This document shows positions 29,824 through 36,994 of a stretch of DNA of 36,994 nt, piece after piece. Every line of letters starts with the position of its first letter. Position 1 is the first letter of the stretch. The DNA is taken from assembly GCA_946480535.1 (NCBI GenBank), contig CAMLKA010000006.1, positions 1 through 36,994 on the forward strand, given 5' to 3'. Origin of the DNA: an uncultured Candidatus Saccharibacteria bacterium (GTDB lineage: Bacteria; Patescibacteria; Saccharimonadia; Saccharimonadales; UBA1547). Below the pieces are notes generated by a model, which saw only the letters and a program-made list of their open reading frames with translations, was not told the origin of the DNA and did no database searches. Both the position numbers and the translations under genes were made by a program.

Positions 29824-30546
29824 TTAAAACCTATGGATAGCATCACGTCCGTAAAGACGCTCAGCGGTGTGGAGTTTTCTGACAACCCGCTCATATTCAG
29901 CTCGTACCCTCTCAAGATCTTCTTTGGTGTCGACCGAGAGCTTGATATCAGCTTGATCAAAATACGACGCGGTAAACGCCCGTTTTGCCCACGCAGGCGG
30001 GTTGGTACGTGCTTTAAGGGTGACGTGTTCTCGCTCAGCTGGAGTTGTGGCATTGTCGAGGAGCCACTCAAGCATCCGGACACTCATCACCTCACAATCC
30101 ACCCCGTCGAGAGAGAGCCGGCACTCAGGGTCGACGTTACTGATGTAGTCGTAGCCACTTACTAGGGCGAGGTTGATGTGCTTTGAGATAACAAAGGGGG
30201 GGATCAGCGGGCAGTCTCCGGTGATGCGACAAATATAGGCAGCACCCGTGGCTTTCTGGGCAATCCCGTAGCGAGCCAGGACGTCGTTTTCAGGGCCTTC
30301 AATGATCGGAGCCTTGGCGAGAAACCCTTGTTTAATTGGATCGCCTGAGGGGATCAACAGAGCCGTCGAGACGGTGTAGTCACGTTTGTAGGTGTACCGA
30401 TTGAGATACTGTGCCGCACGGTCTGCTGCGTCAATCACGTGATCGAGAAGGCGCTTACTGCCAATCGGCTCAAAGCATTTTTTTGGAAGTCGAGTACTGC
30501 TGCTCCTGGCTTGAATACCAATCAGCACACTAGTGAGATTATGCAC
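29824..30546 (-). CDS. SpsF/NeuA-like cytidylyltransferase
   Basis: 240 residues, GTG start with AGGA seven bases upstream. Nucleotidyl-transferase fold: SVLIGIQARSSSTRLPKKC (the A-R-xxST-RLP-K signature), PENDVLARYGIAQKATGAAY, ICRITGDCPLIPP (metal-binding Asp), GYDYISNVD, DCEVMSV, and REHVTL near the end. This is the COG1861/SpsF type, a relative of CMP-sialic acid synthetases. It would form CMP-nonulosonate for the Maf-like transferase. Could alternatively activate another acid sugar. Confidence 0.85.
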   Translation of the reverse strand: MHNLTSVLIGIQARSSSTRLPKKCFEPIGSKRLLDHVIDAADRAAQYLNRYTYKRDYTVSTALLIPSGDPIKQGFLAKAPIIEGPENDVLARYGIAQKATGAAYICRITGDCPLIPPFVISKHINLALVSGYDYISNVDPECRLSLDGVDCEVMSVRMLEWLLDNATTPAEREHVTLKARTNPPAWAKRAFTASYFDQADIKLSVDTKEDLERVRAEYERVVRKLHTAERLYGRDAIHRF

Positions 30547-30556
30547 GGTGTAGTCC

Positions 30557-30865
30557 TTAGCGGGGGCTGCGATAAAAAAGATCGGCCGGTGATATGGGGA
30601 TGATCCTCACTACGGCATTACCGTGTGCTGTCATATCGTGGAGGAGTTGCTGGGCATCGGTCGCCAGCTGGGGGGAAGCTTTTTTCTCGGCTAGCTCAGC
30701 GAGGAGTCGCTCGATTTCCTGACGCTGCTGAGTAAGTTGGTGCTCTTGATCAGCAATTAGGGTGGTGAGGTGCCTACGTTGTCGGTGGAGTTCGCGTAGG
30801 TAGAAGAGACAGAATAGCAAAACACACGCTGAAACTGCGCAGCTAGAGAGCCAGATCGGAAGCAT
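30557..30865 (-). CDS. Membrane-anchored coiled-coil protein (spanin candidate)
   Basis: 102 residues from the ATG at 30865 with GAGGA six bases upstream. A hydrophobic N-terminus (PIWLSSCAVSACVLLFCLFYL) is followed by a heptad helix (IADQEHQLTQQRQEIERLLAELAEKK) and a soluble C-terminal part with a conserved-looking ISPADLFYRSPR end. The plan fits an inner-membrane spanin, and the fibre and lysis genes flank it, but no o-spanin partner is evident. Confidence 0.5.
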   Translation of the reverse strand: MLPIWLSSCAVSACVLLFCLFYLRELHRQRRHLTTLIADQEHQLTQQRQEIERLLAELAEKKASPQLATDAQQLLHDMTAHGNAVVRIIPISPADLFYRSPR

Positions 30866-30942
30866 AATAAATCCTCGTATGATAAGTGAGGAAATCGTAG
30901 CTAAAGATCGAGGCGAGAGCAAAGATTTTTATGGTGCGTTGT

Positions 30943-32364
30943 TTAGTTGTTGACGTTCCACATGAGGGTCAACGAGTTTGTTTGGGTGGTTCCGGTGCTT
31001 CCACTGTAAATCCATAGCACTCGGATTGATTTCGTCCCACTAGAGGTAAAGGCTTGACCAGTAATAAACTGGGTATCATCCACACAGCTCACCGGGCCGT
31101 TACCCACGACGTTTGAGGCAAAGTTATTAGTCGGTTGAATAGCGGTTGGTAGTGTAAAAGTAATATCTACTGAGGTCGCGTTTTTTGTGTAGGTCAATGC
31201 TACTTGAGCGAACACGATGTCACCTATTTTTTGGTACATCGCGTGTTGAACCGTAGGTGTTGCAGTTGTTCCGGACGATGACGAGACCGTAGGACTCCAC
31301 GTCCCATAGGTAAGCCCCCCAGTCGGTGAGCTGAGCGTTATAGCACCACTGAGCGTTGGACTTGCTATCGTTGGGCTCGTCCCAAATACCAATGCCCCAC
31401 TCCCCGTCTCATCGCTAATCACTCCAGCTAGTTCAGACGATGAGGTTGCCGCAAAGGCTGACAGCTTGTTGCTAGTGTAGGCAACAGTTCCTCCCGCCCC
31501 AAAAGCCACACTAGATGAATCTGTACCCGTCAGGGTGAGGGTATTTGAGCAGCTAAGGGTCTTTCCACTAGTGATGGTTAAACTACCAGTGCTACTCGTG
31601 ATGGTTAGACCATTAATGCTCGTGGCAGTAGCAGCCCCAAGAGTCGGGGTAACAAGGGTTGGACTCGTACTAAACACCAGATTAGTACTCGTCGTCCCAG
31701 TAGTCCCCGTGGCACTGCTTAAATAGTTTACTTGGGTTGTTGTCGTCGAAGCAGCAGTAGGCAGCCCGTTACTATCAGCCACCACAACCCGAGAAGCTGT
31801 AACGGCTGCGGCCTCAGCAATAGCTCCCCCACTCGATACCATGAATCGATTGGAGTTAAGGCCTGTGCTGCTGTTAGTGCCTCCATTTGCAATAGGTAGA
31901 ACACCGGTCACCCCTGAAGTCAAAGGAAGCCCGGTACAGCTGGTAAGCGTACCACTCGAGGGAGTGCCGAGAACTGGGGTCACTAAGGTAGGGCTCGTCG
32001 CAAAAACTAGAGCGCCGCTACCGGTCTCATCACTAATTACCCCGGCAAGCTCTGAGGAGGTAGTAGCTGAAAGTGCTGAGAGTTTATTGCTGGTATAGAC
32101 AACGGTTCCCCCTGCTCCAAAAGCAACGCTACTGCCATCAGTCCCCGCTAGAGTGAGCGTGTTACTGCAGGTAAGGGTTTTACCGGAGGTAAGCGTAAAG
32201 GTTCCGGTGCTGCTTGTTAGAGTTAAACCATTAACCGTTCCAACCGAAATATCGGCAGTACCAAGGGTCAATGCATCAACTAAATCTTGAAAGTTTTTAT
32301 TTACCTGTGCAGCACGCGCTGGGGTGTTAGCAGCAAAGGTATAGGTAATCGCAGGAGCTACCAT
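30943..32364 (-). CDS. Ser/Thr-rich fibre-like protein with an internal duplication
   Basis: 473 residues. N-terminal anchor (MVAPAITYTFAANTPARAAQVNKNFQDLV) shared with the next fibre gene. Two nearly identical ~86-residue blocks (each NGLT.TSSTG...SGKTL.CSNTLTL.GTD and ending SDETGSGALVF.TSPT) separated by a Gly/Thr-rich linker. The C-terminal globular part (YGTWSPTVSSSSGTTATP...) resembles a receptor-binding tip. Over a third of residues are Ser or Thr, so it is a strong candidate acceptor for O-glycosylation by the Maf-like enzyme (inference). Lies just after the ejection genes. Confidence 0.72.
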   Translation of the reverse strand: MVAPAITYTFAANTPARAAQVNKNFQDLVDALTLGTADISVGTVNGLTLTSSTGTFTLTSGKTLTCSNTLTLAGTDGSSVAFGAGGTVVYTSNKLSALSATTSSELAGVISDETGSGALVFATSPTLVTPVLGTPSSGTLTSCTGLPLTSGVTGVLPIANGGTNSSTGLNSNRFMVSSGGAIAEAAAVTASRVVVADSNGLPTAASTTTTQVNYLSSATGTTGTTSTNLVFSTSPTLVTPTLGAATATSINGLTITSSTGSLTITSGKTLSCSNTLTLTGTDSSSVAFGAGGTVAYTSNKLSAFAATSSSELAGVISDETGSGALVFGTSPTIASPTLSGAITLSSPTGGLTYGTWSPTVSSSSGTTATPTVQHAMYQKIGDIVFAQVALTYTKNATSVDITFTLPTAIQPTNNFASNVVGNGPVSCVDDTQFITGQAFTSSGTKSIRVLWIYSGSTGTTQTNSLTLMWNVNN

Positions 32365-32376
32365 TAGATTTACCTC

Positions 32377-33372
32377 TTAATCATCAGTGGGAGGAGTGCC
32401 AATACAAAGCACATCAACACGGCCAGTGAGTGTTTGACCAGTAGTATTAGTCATTGGAATACGTAAAATCGTGTCGGAACCATTACTTGTTGTTGAGATT
32501 GTCCCGGTGTTAACATTGCCCGTTTGTGCCTTAGCAAGTGCAGACACATTTCCCGCCCCAGCTGCTCCAAGCCCACGGGTAACACAGACCACCGTGTTGA
32601 CGTAGTTGGATGAATCTGCTGCACACGAAATAGTGACAAGATACGCCCCATAGTTAGCGAGGACGATTGAGGCAATATCTTTATTAGTGCCACTTTCACC
32701 GTTTGAACTACTGAAAGATGCGTTTGCCGAGCGTATTCCAGCTGGAGCGCGTAAAAGCTTTGACGTGGAAGCACCGTAGAAACCATACGAGGCATGACCC
32801 AAGACGTCGTTTTGAATAGTTTGCTGCCCGGTCCAAGTCATAGCGCCTGCTGCGGTTTGGGAGCCTTGACTCATCAAGAAATTAGCTGCAGCTGAGCAAT
32901 CGGGGACAGTGTACTCGCGCGTTGTCGCATGAGAAGCCGAAACAACGGAACAGGTAGCACCGGCCCCAGCATTTCCAAGATAAATTTTACGCAGACCAAG
33001 AGTGGATGAACCCACGTCGTAGGTATTGTTGGTGCCAATCGGCACTGACGAGGCAAGGCTACCGGTTAAGGTGATCGTATCGGAACTTGCATTTCCGAAA
33101 GTTACGTTACCATTGAAGGTAGCTTCATCGCTAAAGGTAACCGGGGAACTAAATGTCGGTGTTGCGGTTATCGTAACCGTGTCGACACTCGAATTCCCCA
33201 GGGTAACATTACCGTTAAAAGTGGCGCTACCAGCACACGTCAAAGCGCTAATACTCAGGTCCTTGGTGCCGTCAGTGATCCCGTTTAACAAATCATTCAA
33301 GTTCTGCATCACCTGTGTAGCATCAGCTGTAGAGCCGTTGGTGAGCGTGTACGTTAGACTTGGGCTTGCCAT
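32377..33372 (-). CDS. Fibre or tail-spike-like structural protein
   Basis: 331 residues. The N-terminus (MASPSLTYTLTNGSTADATQVMQNLNDLLNGITDGTKDLSIS) matches that of the next fibre gene, so both probably attach to the same site. Then two copies of a beta-helix-like repeat (ATFNGNVT.GN.S.DT.T.T). A central trimer-like part follows, with a late globular segment (LANYGAYLVTISCAADSSNYVN...) of the type found at fibre tips. ATG overlaps the upstream stop. Ser/Thr-rich. Likely receptor binding or cell adhesion. Confidence 0.7.
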   Translation of the reverse strand: MASPSLTYTLTNGSTADATQVMQNLNDLLNGITDGTKDLSISALTCAGSATFNGNVTLGNSSVDTVTITATPTFSSPVTFSDEATFNGNVTFGNASSDTITLTGSLASSVPIGTNNTYDVGSSTLGLRKIYLGNAGAGATCSVVSASHATTREYTVPDCSAAANFLMSQGSQTAAGAMTWTGQQTIQNDVLGHASYGFYGASTSKLLRAPAGIRSANASFSSSNGESGTNKDIASIVLANYGAYLVTISCAADSSNYVNTVVCVTRGLGAAGAGNVSALAKAQTGNVNTGTISTTSNGSDTILRIPMTNTTGQTLTGRVDVLCIGTPPTDD

Positions 33373-35105
33373 TATTTTTCTCCTGAGGCACGGCGTTGCA
33401 TTGCATCTTGATTACTAAGAGCTCGTATTGCTCCGGGATTACTCTCATTCAAAAACTGAAAGGTAAGGATTGCAGTAGGGTTGCCTTTTTGCATTGCATT
33501 TGCTAAAGGTTTCACCGCTTCGAGGAACGCTTTAATCCCGTCACGCTGTAAGATCGATTCAGCTTTAATCGCAGCATCAACTGCTGCCATGGTCATTTTG
33601 CGTCCGTACTTATCAACCGAAGCACCAACGAGAGGAGCAATATATTGAACAAGTGGAACATCTTTAAGCATGTTGGCAAACTTATTAACGTTCATCGATC
33701 CATTGGTGATGGACTTATCAAACGCCTCACGAGTATTCGAGAGCATTGCTTGTTCTAAATAATTAGTACCAAGACGGCTATCTAGTTGCTCTAGAACCTC
33801 TCGGGGCAACTGCCCAGCACCATATTTATCGGTCTCAATGCGCCTTACAACGTTAGACCAGCCCTTAGGGGACTGTGCCACCGCATTTAAATCCCCCAGT
33901 AAACGAGCGTCTTTAGCAACTTGCCCCATTTGCTTGGTATATTCTTCGCTACCTTCTTTGAGAATCGTGTCGACGGTTTTTCGTATATCACCTTTGACCA
34001 CATCATCAACGTCAGCAAAGTTACCAGCGCCAATATCCCATTTTTTTGCTTTATCAATGCTCTGCACAAACTTTTTAAGTCGATTCGTACTCAATTCTTG
34101 ATTAGGGGCCTTCTTATATTTCTCTGCAGTGCTTTTGAGCCAATTATAAGCTGCCATCTCTCCCGGATCGTCAAGTACCCCTTCGGCTTTTTGGATCAAA
34201 TCGTCAGCTTTATCATCGAGGAGTTGCGCAAGCTCTGACGCTTTGAAGGTTTTGCCCTCACGCGCCAAAATCTCACGGCTTTCTTTAGAACCCTCACCAA
34301 CGAGCTTTTTAAGTCCTTTTATCCCTTTTTCCTCGATCTCTTGAGCTAGCTCGTAACGAAGTGGAGCGGTCAAAACCGCATTTTGACCACCAGTTTTCGC
34401 AGCTTTTGCCCCTTCATTGATATAAGTCTCAGTGATTTCCTCAGGGGTATTTAAAAACACATTAGTAAGCTTTTTTGCTGCTTCTTTAGGCTTGATACTC
34501 TGTAGTACTTTGCCCCCAGCTGAGATAACACCTTGAGTCAAGAGCCCTGCTCCAGCTCCAACAATCATATCTCTTCCCACACCCTCTGCATCACCTTGGG
34601 TAAGGTCAGCATTGGAAGTTCCAAACCCTGTGGCAGCACCAATTTTCCCGGCTTGCAACATTTTTGTGCCGAATTTAGCCCCTTTTGCGACATTCATCAG
34701 CCCAGCGCCGGGAATAAAGGAGCTAGCAACACCGCCTCCGACGTTGCCCAGGATATAGGCAGCTGGTTGATCACGAGAAGCTGTTGCATCTTTGAGACGT
34801 TCGGCATCACGTTCTTTTCGATAGGTACCAATAAGCTCTGACGCACTGGGCTCATCATCTGGACCGCTGAGTGCCCATGATCCGATTGTTTTAAGAACCC
34901 CAACACCTTCGTCAGCTAGACCCAAAGTTCCACCTTGGAGAGCGCCACGCCCAAATGCCTCTGCTTTGGTGTATTTAATGCGAGCTGGGTTTCCCTCATT
35001 GCCAAAAAGTTCAGCATCGGTTAGCCCCTTTTTTGCCTGCGGGGCAGATGAACCTTGAGGAGCACCAAACAATTCCGCGTCGGTTAAACCTTTACCCTTT
35101 GGCAT
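33372..35105 (-). CDS. Large ejection/internal virion protein with repeated N-terminal motif
   Basis: 577 residues. The N-terminus holds the motif GLTDAELFG twice (residues 6-14 and 27-35) and a third related copy (KYTKAEAFG). A Gly/Ala-rich membrane-interacting region (NVGGGVASSFIPGAGLMNV; VGAGAGLLTQGVISAGGKV) follows, then long charged helices. The plan fits the ejection proteins of podoviruses that form a transenvelope channel. The repeats could be capsid-incorporation or processing tags. Located between a 390-residue partner and the fibre genes. Confidence 0.68.
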   Translation of the reverse strand: MPKGKGLTDAELFGAPQGSSAPQAKKGLTDAELFGNEGNPARIKYTKAEAFGRGALQGGTLGLADEGVGVLKTIGSWALSGPDDEPSASELIGTYRKERDAERLKDATASRDQPAAYILGNVGGGVASSFIPGAGLMNVAKGAKFGTKMLQAGKIGAATGFGTSNADLTQGDAEGVGRDMIVGAGAGLLTQGVISAGGKVLQSIKPKEAAKKLTNVFLNTPEEITETYINEGAKAAKTGGQNAVLTAPLRYELAQEIEEKGIKGLKKLVGEGSKESREILAREGKTFKASELAQLLDDKADDLIQKAEGVLDDPGEMAAYNWLKSTAEKYKKAPNQELSTNRLKKFVQSIDKAKKWDIGAGNFADVDDVVKGDIRKTVDTILKEGSEEYTKQMGQVAKDARLLGDLNAVAQSPKGWSNVVRRIETDKYGAGQLPREVLEQLDSRLGTNYLEQAMLSNTREAFDKSITNGSMNVNKFANMLKDVPLVQYIAPLVGASVDKYGRKMTMAAVDAAIKAESILQRDGIKAFLEAVKPLANAMQKGNPTAILTFQFLNESNPGAIRALSNQDAMQRRASGEK

Positions 35106-35108
35106 TGT

Positions 35109-36281
35109 CTATTCCTCATACCACAGGCCGTCTTGGTGTTTGACCCATACCTTATTATTTCTTTTTACTCTTGAACCTACATCAAACTTAGTATCGCGAT
35201 CAGCGCCTAAGGCGTCTCCAGAGTCACCACCGGGAGGTGGGTCTTTTTTTAATTCGTCTTTTTTAGCTATTGATTTGCCTATATCCTCAGCAGAACCAAA
35301 ACCTTTCAAAGTGCCTTTATTTTCAAAATATTTACCAGCTGAGAGGAGTTGCTCTGCCTTGGTTCTTATTCTCTCAATAAGACTATCAACTCGGCGTTTG
35401 TTTTCAGTTTCGGAAACGCGTTCGTCGAAAGCACGCTCGAGAATCTGCTGACCTTCCTTCTCAGTGAACTGGGGTCCTAATAATAGACGGATATTTTTTT
35501 GCGCTATTCTGCGAACACCCTCACGAATATTAATTGCTTCTTCGTTGGAGCCTTTGCGAATAAAATCAGGAATTGCTCCCTGCAAAGGACCAGTATAAGA
35601 GCCCGTTTCTAATTTTTGGGAGATTGCTTCAAGTTCTCCGAGATCCTTGGAGATTTCAGCAAAACCACCACGATCAGCAAAACTAGAATATTCTTTTGCA
35701 AACTCTTCATCTCGTTTTTTATAACCTGGACTCATTTTGTTTAAATCAGTTTTTGCACTGAATTGCTGGCCCGGTCTATCTTCGACAATTCGTTGTATAG
35801 TATTACCTTGTGAGTCGGTCTCTTCAATTAACCGAGTAGGAATCTTTTCATTTTTAGGTGCATCGGGAGTAAAGCTTAATTCCTTAGGTTGTGGGCCACC
35901 GTAATCCATGACCGCAACACCACGAACATTCCCCTTAATTAGGGGAACTTCTTTTATAAGCTTCTCTGGTGCTTTTGCACGGATTGAGACCAACAGTGGG
36001 GAACCGCTGTCTTTGTCTTTACCAATAAAAGAGCCCTGAGGAACCGGAGCTCCTTCTTTATAGGGGCTCACATCGAGTCCAGCTTGAGTGAAACTCGCTT
36101 GGTCTCCTTTGTCATAAATTCCCTGCTGGATATCTTTTTGCTTTTGTGTGCGAGCTTTGTGCTCATCAAGTTTTGCCATGTCTGCTTTAATACCATAATA
36201 GCTATTGGCAATTTGTAGTCCTTGAACTAAATAGTCGAGCGGGTCTTTCTTCTCACGTTTTTGAGCTAGTACTAAAGCCAT
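35109..36281 (-). CDS. Internal virion / ejection protein
   Basis: 390 residues. N-terminal helical (DYLVQGLQIANSYYGIKADMAKLDEHKARTQKQ), then mixed alpha/beta, then a helical coiled region (EGQQILERAFDERVSETENKRRVDSLIERIRTKAEQLL) and a short C-terminal SH3-like tail (VGSRVKRNNKVWVKHQDGLWYEE). No transglycosylase or protease motif seen. In the ejection-protein block downstream of the glycine-zipper protein. Function inferred from position. Confidence 0.62.
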   Translation of the reverse strand: MALVLAQKREKKDPLDYLVQGLQIANSYYGIKADMAKLDEHKARTQKQKDIQQGIYDKGDQASFTQAGLDVSPYKEGAPVPQGSFIGKDKDSGSPLLVSIRAKAPEKLIKEVPLIKGNVRGVAVMDYGGPQPKELSFTPDAPKNEKIPTRLIEETDSQGNTIQRIVEDRPGQQFSAKTDLNKMSPGYKKRDEEFAKEYSSFADRGGFAEISKDLGELEAISQKLETGSYTGPLQGAIPDFIRKGSNEEAINIREGVRRIAQKNIRLLLGPQFTEKEGQQILERAFDERVSETENKRRVDSLIERIRTKAEQLLSAGKYFENKGTLKGFGSAEDIGKSIAKKDELKKDPPPGGDSGDALGADRDTKFDVGSRVKRNNKVWVKHQDGLWYEE

Positions 36282-36652
36282 TACACCAACCCCCTCTCAC
36301 GTTGTGCTATCATTCGAGCTTTAATGATCGGCTCGGCGTAGGCTTGACGAAGCGGCTCAGGCAACTGAGGTAACGCTGCTTCAGCTTGCTGTAGCGTCTG
36401 TAGCTTGTCTTGTGATTGCTTCATCACGGAACGAGCCATAGCTGCCGCCTCGCCGCTAGTCTGTCCTCCGACACTCTTTGGCTTTGAAGCTGCAAACCCA
36501 CCGATGGTACTCCCTATAAGATTCCCAGCACCGGCCCCAGCAATAGTTCCTAATCCTGGAACAATTGAACCAACTATCGCACCGCCAACAGTCCCAACCT
36601 GAGACCATGTTGCTTGTGTGTTATCTTTTCGTAGAGATGGTTGAAAAGCCAT
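36281..36652 (-). CDS. Glycine-zipper protein of the ejection block
   Basis: 123 residues. A Gly/Ala-rich segment (VGGAIVGSIVPGLGTIAGAGAGN and LIGSTIGGFAA) with glycine-zipper spacing, a structure that can insert into membranes, followed by a charged helix (KQSQDKLQTLQQAEAALPQ). Directly follows the Gln-rich protein that crosses the contig junction. Small zipper proteins in this position probably help form or line the DNA ejection channel; inference. Confidence 0.62.
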   Translation of the reverse strand: MAFQPSLRKDNTQATWSQVGTVGGAIVGSIVPGLGTIAGAGAGNLIGSTIGGFAASKPKSVGGQTSGEAAAMARSVMKQSQDKLQTLQQAEAALPQLPEPLRQAYAEPIIKARMIAQRERGLV

Positions 36653-36670
36653 TAGTTGTTCTCCTAGTTT

Positions 36671-36994
36671 TTAGAATGGATTCCAGCTCGCAACAGCTTT
36701 CTTAATCTTAGCTCCAATATCACCACTTCTATTTGCGTCTTCTGCAGACTGTAGGCTTGCTTCCATCTCTCTCATTTGCTGCTCAAGTGCTTTTATACCA
36801 AGGTCCCATGCATCTTTAGCTTGTTTCGTTGCTAACAGGTTACTCTGCTCGTACTGGGATGCTTGTTGTGCCCGCGCTGCTTGTTGCTCGCCCAGTCCCA
36901 AACCGAATTGCTCATTTTGCTGTAATCGTCCAGCTCGTTGCTCGCCCAGTCCCAAACCGAATTGCTCATTTTGCTGTAATCGTCCAGCTCGTTG
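36671..36994 (-). CDS. C-terminal part of the Gln-rich internal virion-type protein
   Basis: Continues in frame from the N-terminal part at the left end of the window after joining across the 55-base overlap. Begins in the 18-residue repeat and then runs through a helical stretch (ATKQAKDAWDLGIKALEQQMREMEA) to NRSGDIGAKIKKAVASWNPF and stop. Each 54-base DNA repeat adds 18 residues in frame, so copy-number change would only lengthen or shorten the rod. Confidence 0.75.
   Translation of the reverse strand, partial: QRAGRLQQNEQFGLGLGEQRAGRLQQNEQFGLGLGEQQAARAQQASQYEQSNLLATKQAKDAWDLGIKALEQQMREMEASLQSAEDANRSGDIGAKIKKAVASWNPF
36887..36994. repeat. 54-base tandem repeat inside a coding gene
   Basis: Two exact 54-base copies (36887-36940 and 36941-36994), and the left end of the window (2-55) is a third representation of the same unit. 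It encodes 18 residues in frame. Because the circular overlap equals one unit plus one base, the real copy number cannot be read from this assembly. Confidence 0.85.

Noticed and set aside
29824..30546. CMP-KDO synthetase (KdsB)
   Set aside because: The ARxSSTRLP and DVLARY pattern fits SpsF/COG1861 better than KdsB, and a NeuB-like rather than KdsA-like synthase is present.
1..36994. Integrase, tRNA genes, RNA polymerase or DNA polymerase
   Set aside because: Looked for on both strands among the translated frames; none is recognisable.

Overview
The window is almost certainly one complete genome of a short-tailed (podovirus-type) dsDNA bacteriophage, about 36.9 kb. The first 55 bases are repeated exactly as the last 55 bases, and the reading frame that runs off the left edge (minus strand) continues in frame at the right edge into one 234-codon gene, so the contig represents a circular or circularly permuted molecule. 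A portal, scaffold, major capsid, head-tail adaptor, tail-hub and ejection-type gene order is present without a tape-measure or sheath gene, which is why I call it a podovirus. Lipoproteins with lipoboxes and a phage-encoded outer-membrane-barrel-like protein suggest a Gram-negative host. I see no integrase, tRNA, CRISPR array, DNA polymerase or RNA polymerase gene.

Layout. A compact minus-strand late operon, with many TAATG or GTGA stop/start overlaps, runs from about 14.4 kb down to 0.4 kb, across the junction, and on from 36.9 kb to about 26.8 kb. It holds a small terminase candidate, a sialic-acid-synthase-like enzyme, the large terminase (interrupted by an intein), portal, scaffold, major capsid protein, a decoration-like protein, a Maf/DUF115-type glycosyltransferase-like protein, tail proteins, ejection proteins, two Ser/Thr-rich fibre-like proteins, a SpsF-like cytidylyltransferase, a class III aminotransferase, a PseH/SpsD-like acetyltransferase, and a lysis cassette ending in a lytic transglycosylase. 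From 14.5 to 20.7 kb lies the replication/recombination module: SSB (plus), ERCC4 nuclease, CoiA-like nuclease, a superfamily 3 helicase, a small DNA-binding protein, a RecE-type exonuclease and an ERF annealing protein. A striking iteron region with an AT-rich core lies beside the helicase and looks like a replication origin. From 20.4 to 26.8 kb is an accessory region: two Fis-type regulators with their own promoters, an acid-phosphatase-like lipoprotein, a collagen-repeat lipoprotein, secreted and outer-membrane-like proteins, and a chain of tiny minus-strand genes sharing a repeated translation start module.

Two systems stand out. First, the large terminase carries an intein at the codon next to its last catalytic Asp, and an intact HNH homing endonuclease lies inside the intein in a different reading frame. 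Both frames stay open for about 207 codons. Second, five genes spread through the late operon would make up much of a nonulosonic-acid (sialic/pseudaminic/legionaminic-like) pathway: NeuB/SpsE-like synthase, SpsF-like CMP-transferase, aminotransferase, PseH/SpsD-like acetyltransferase, and a Maf-like transferase placed between the head and tail genes. Together with Ser/Thr-rich fibre repeats this suggests the phage glycosylates its own virion with a sialic-acid-like sugar. That is inference from family membership and position, not demonstrated.
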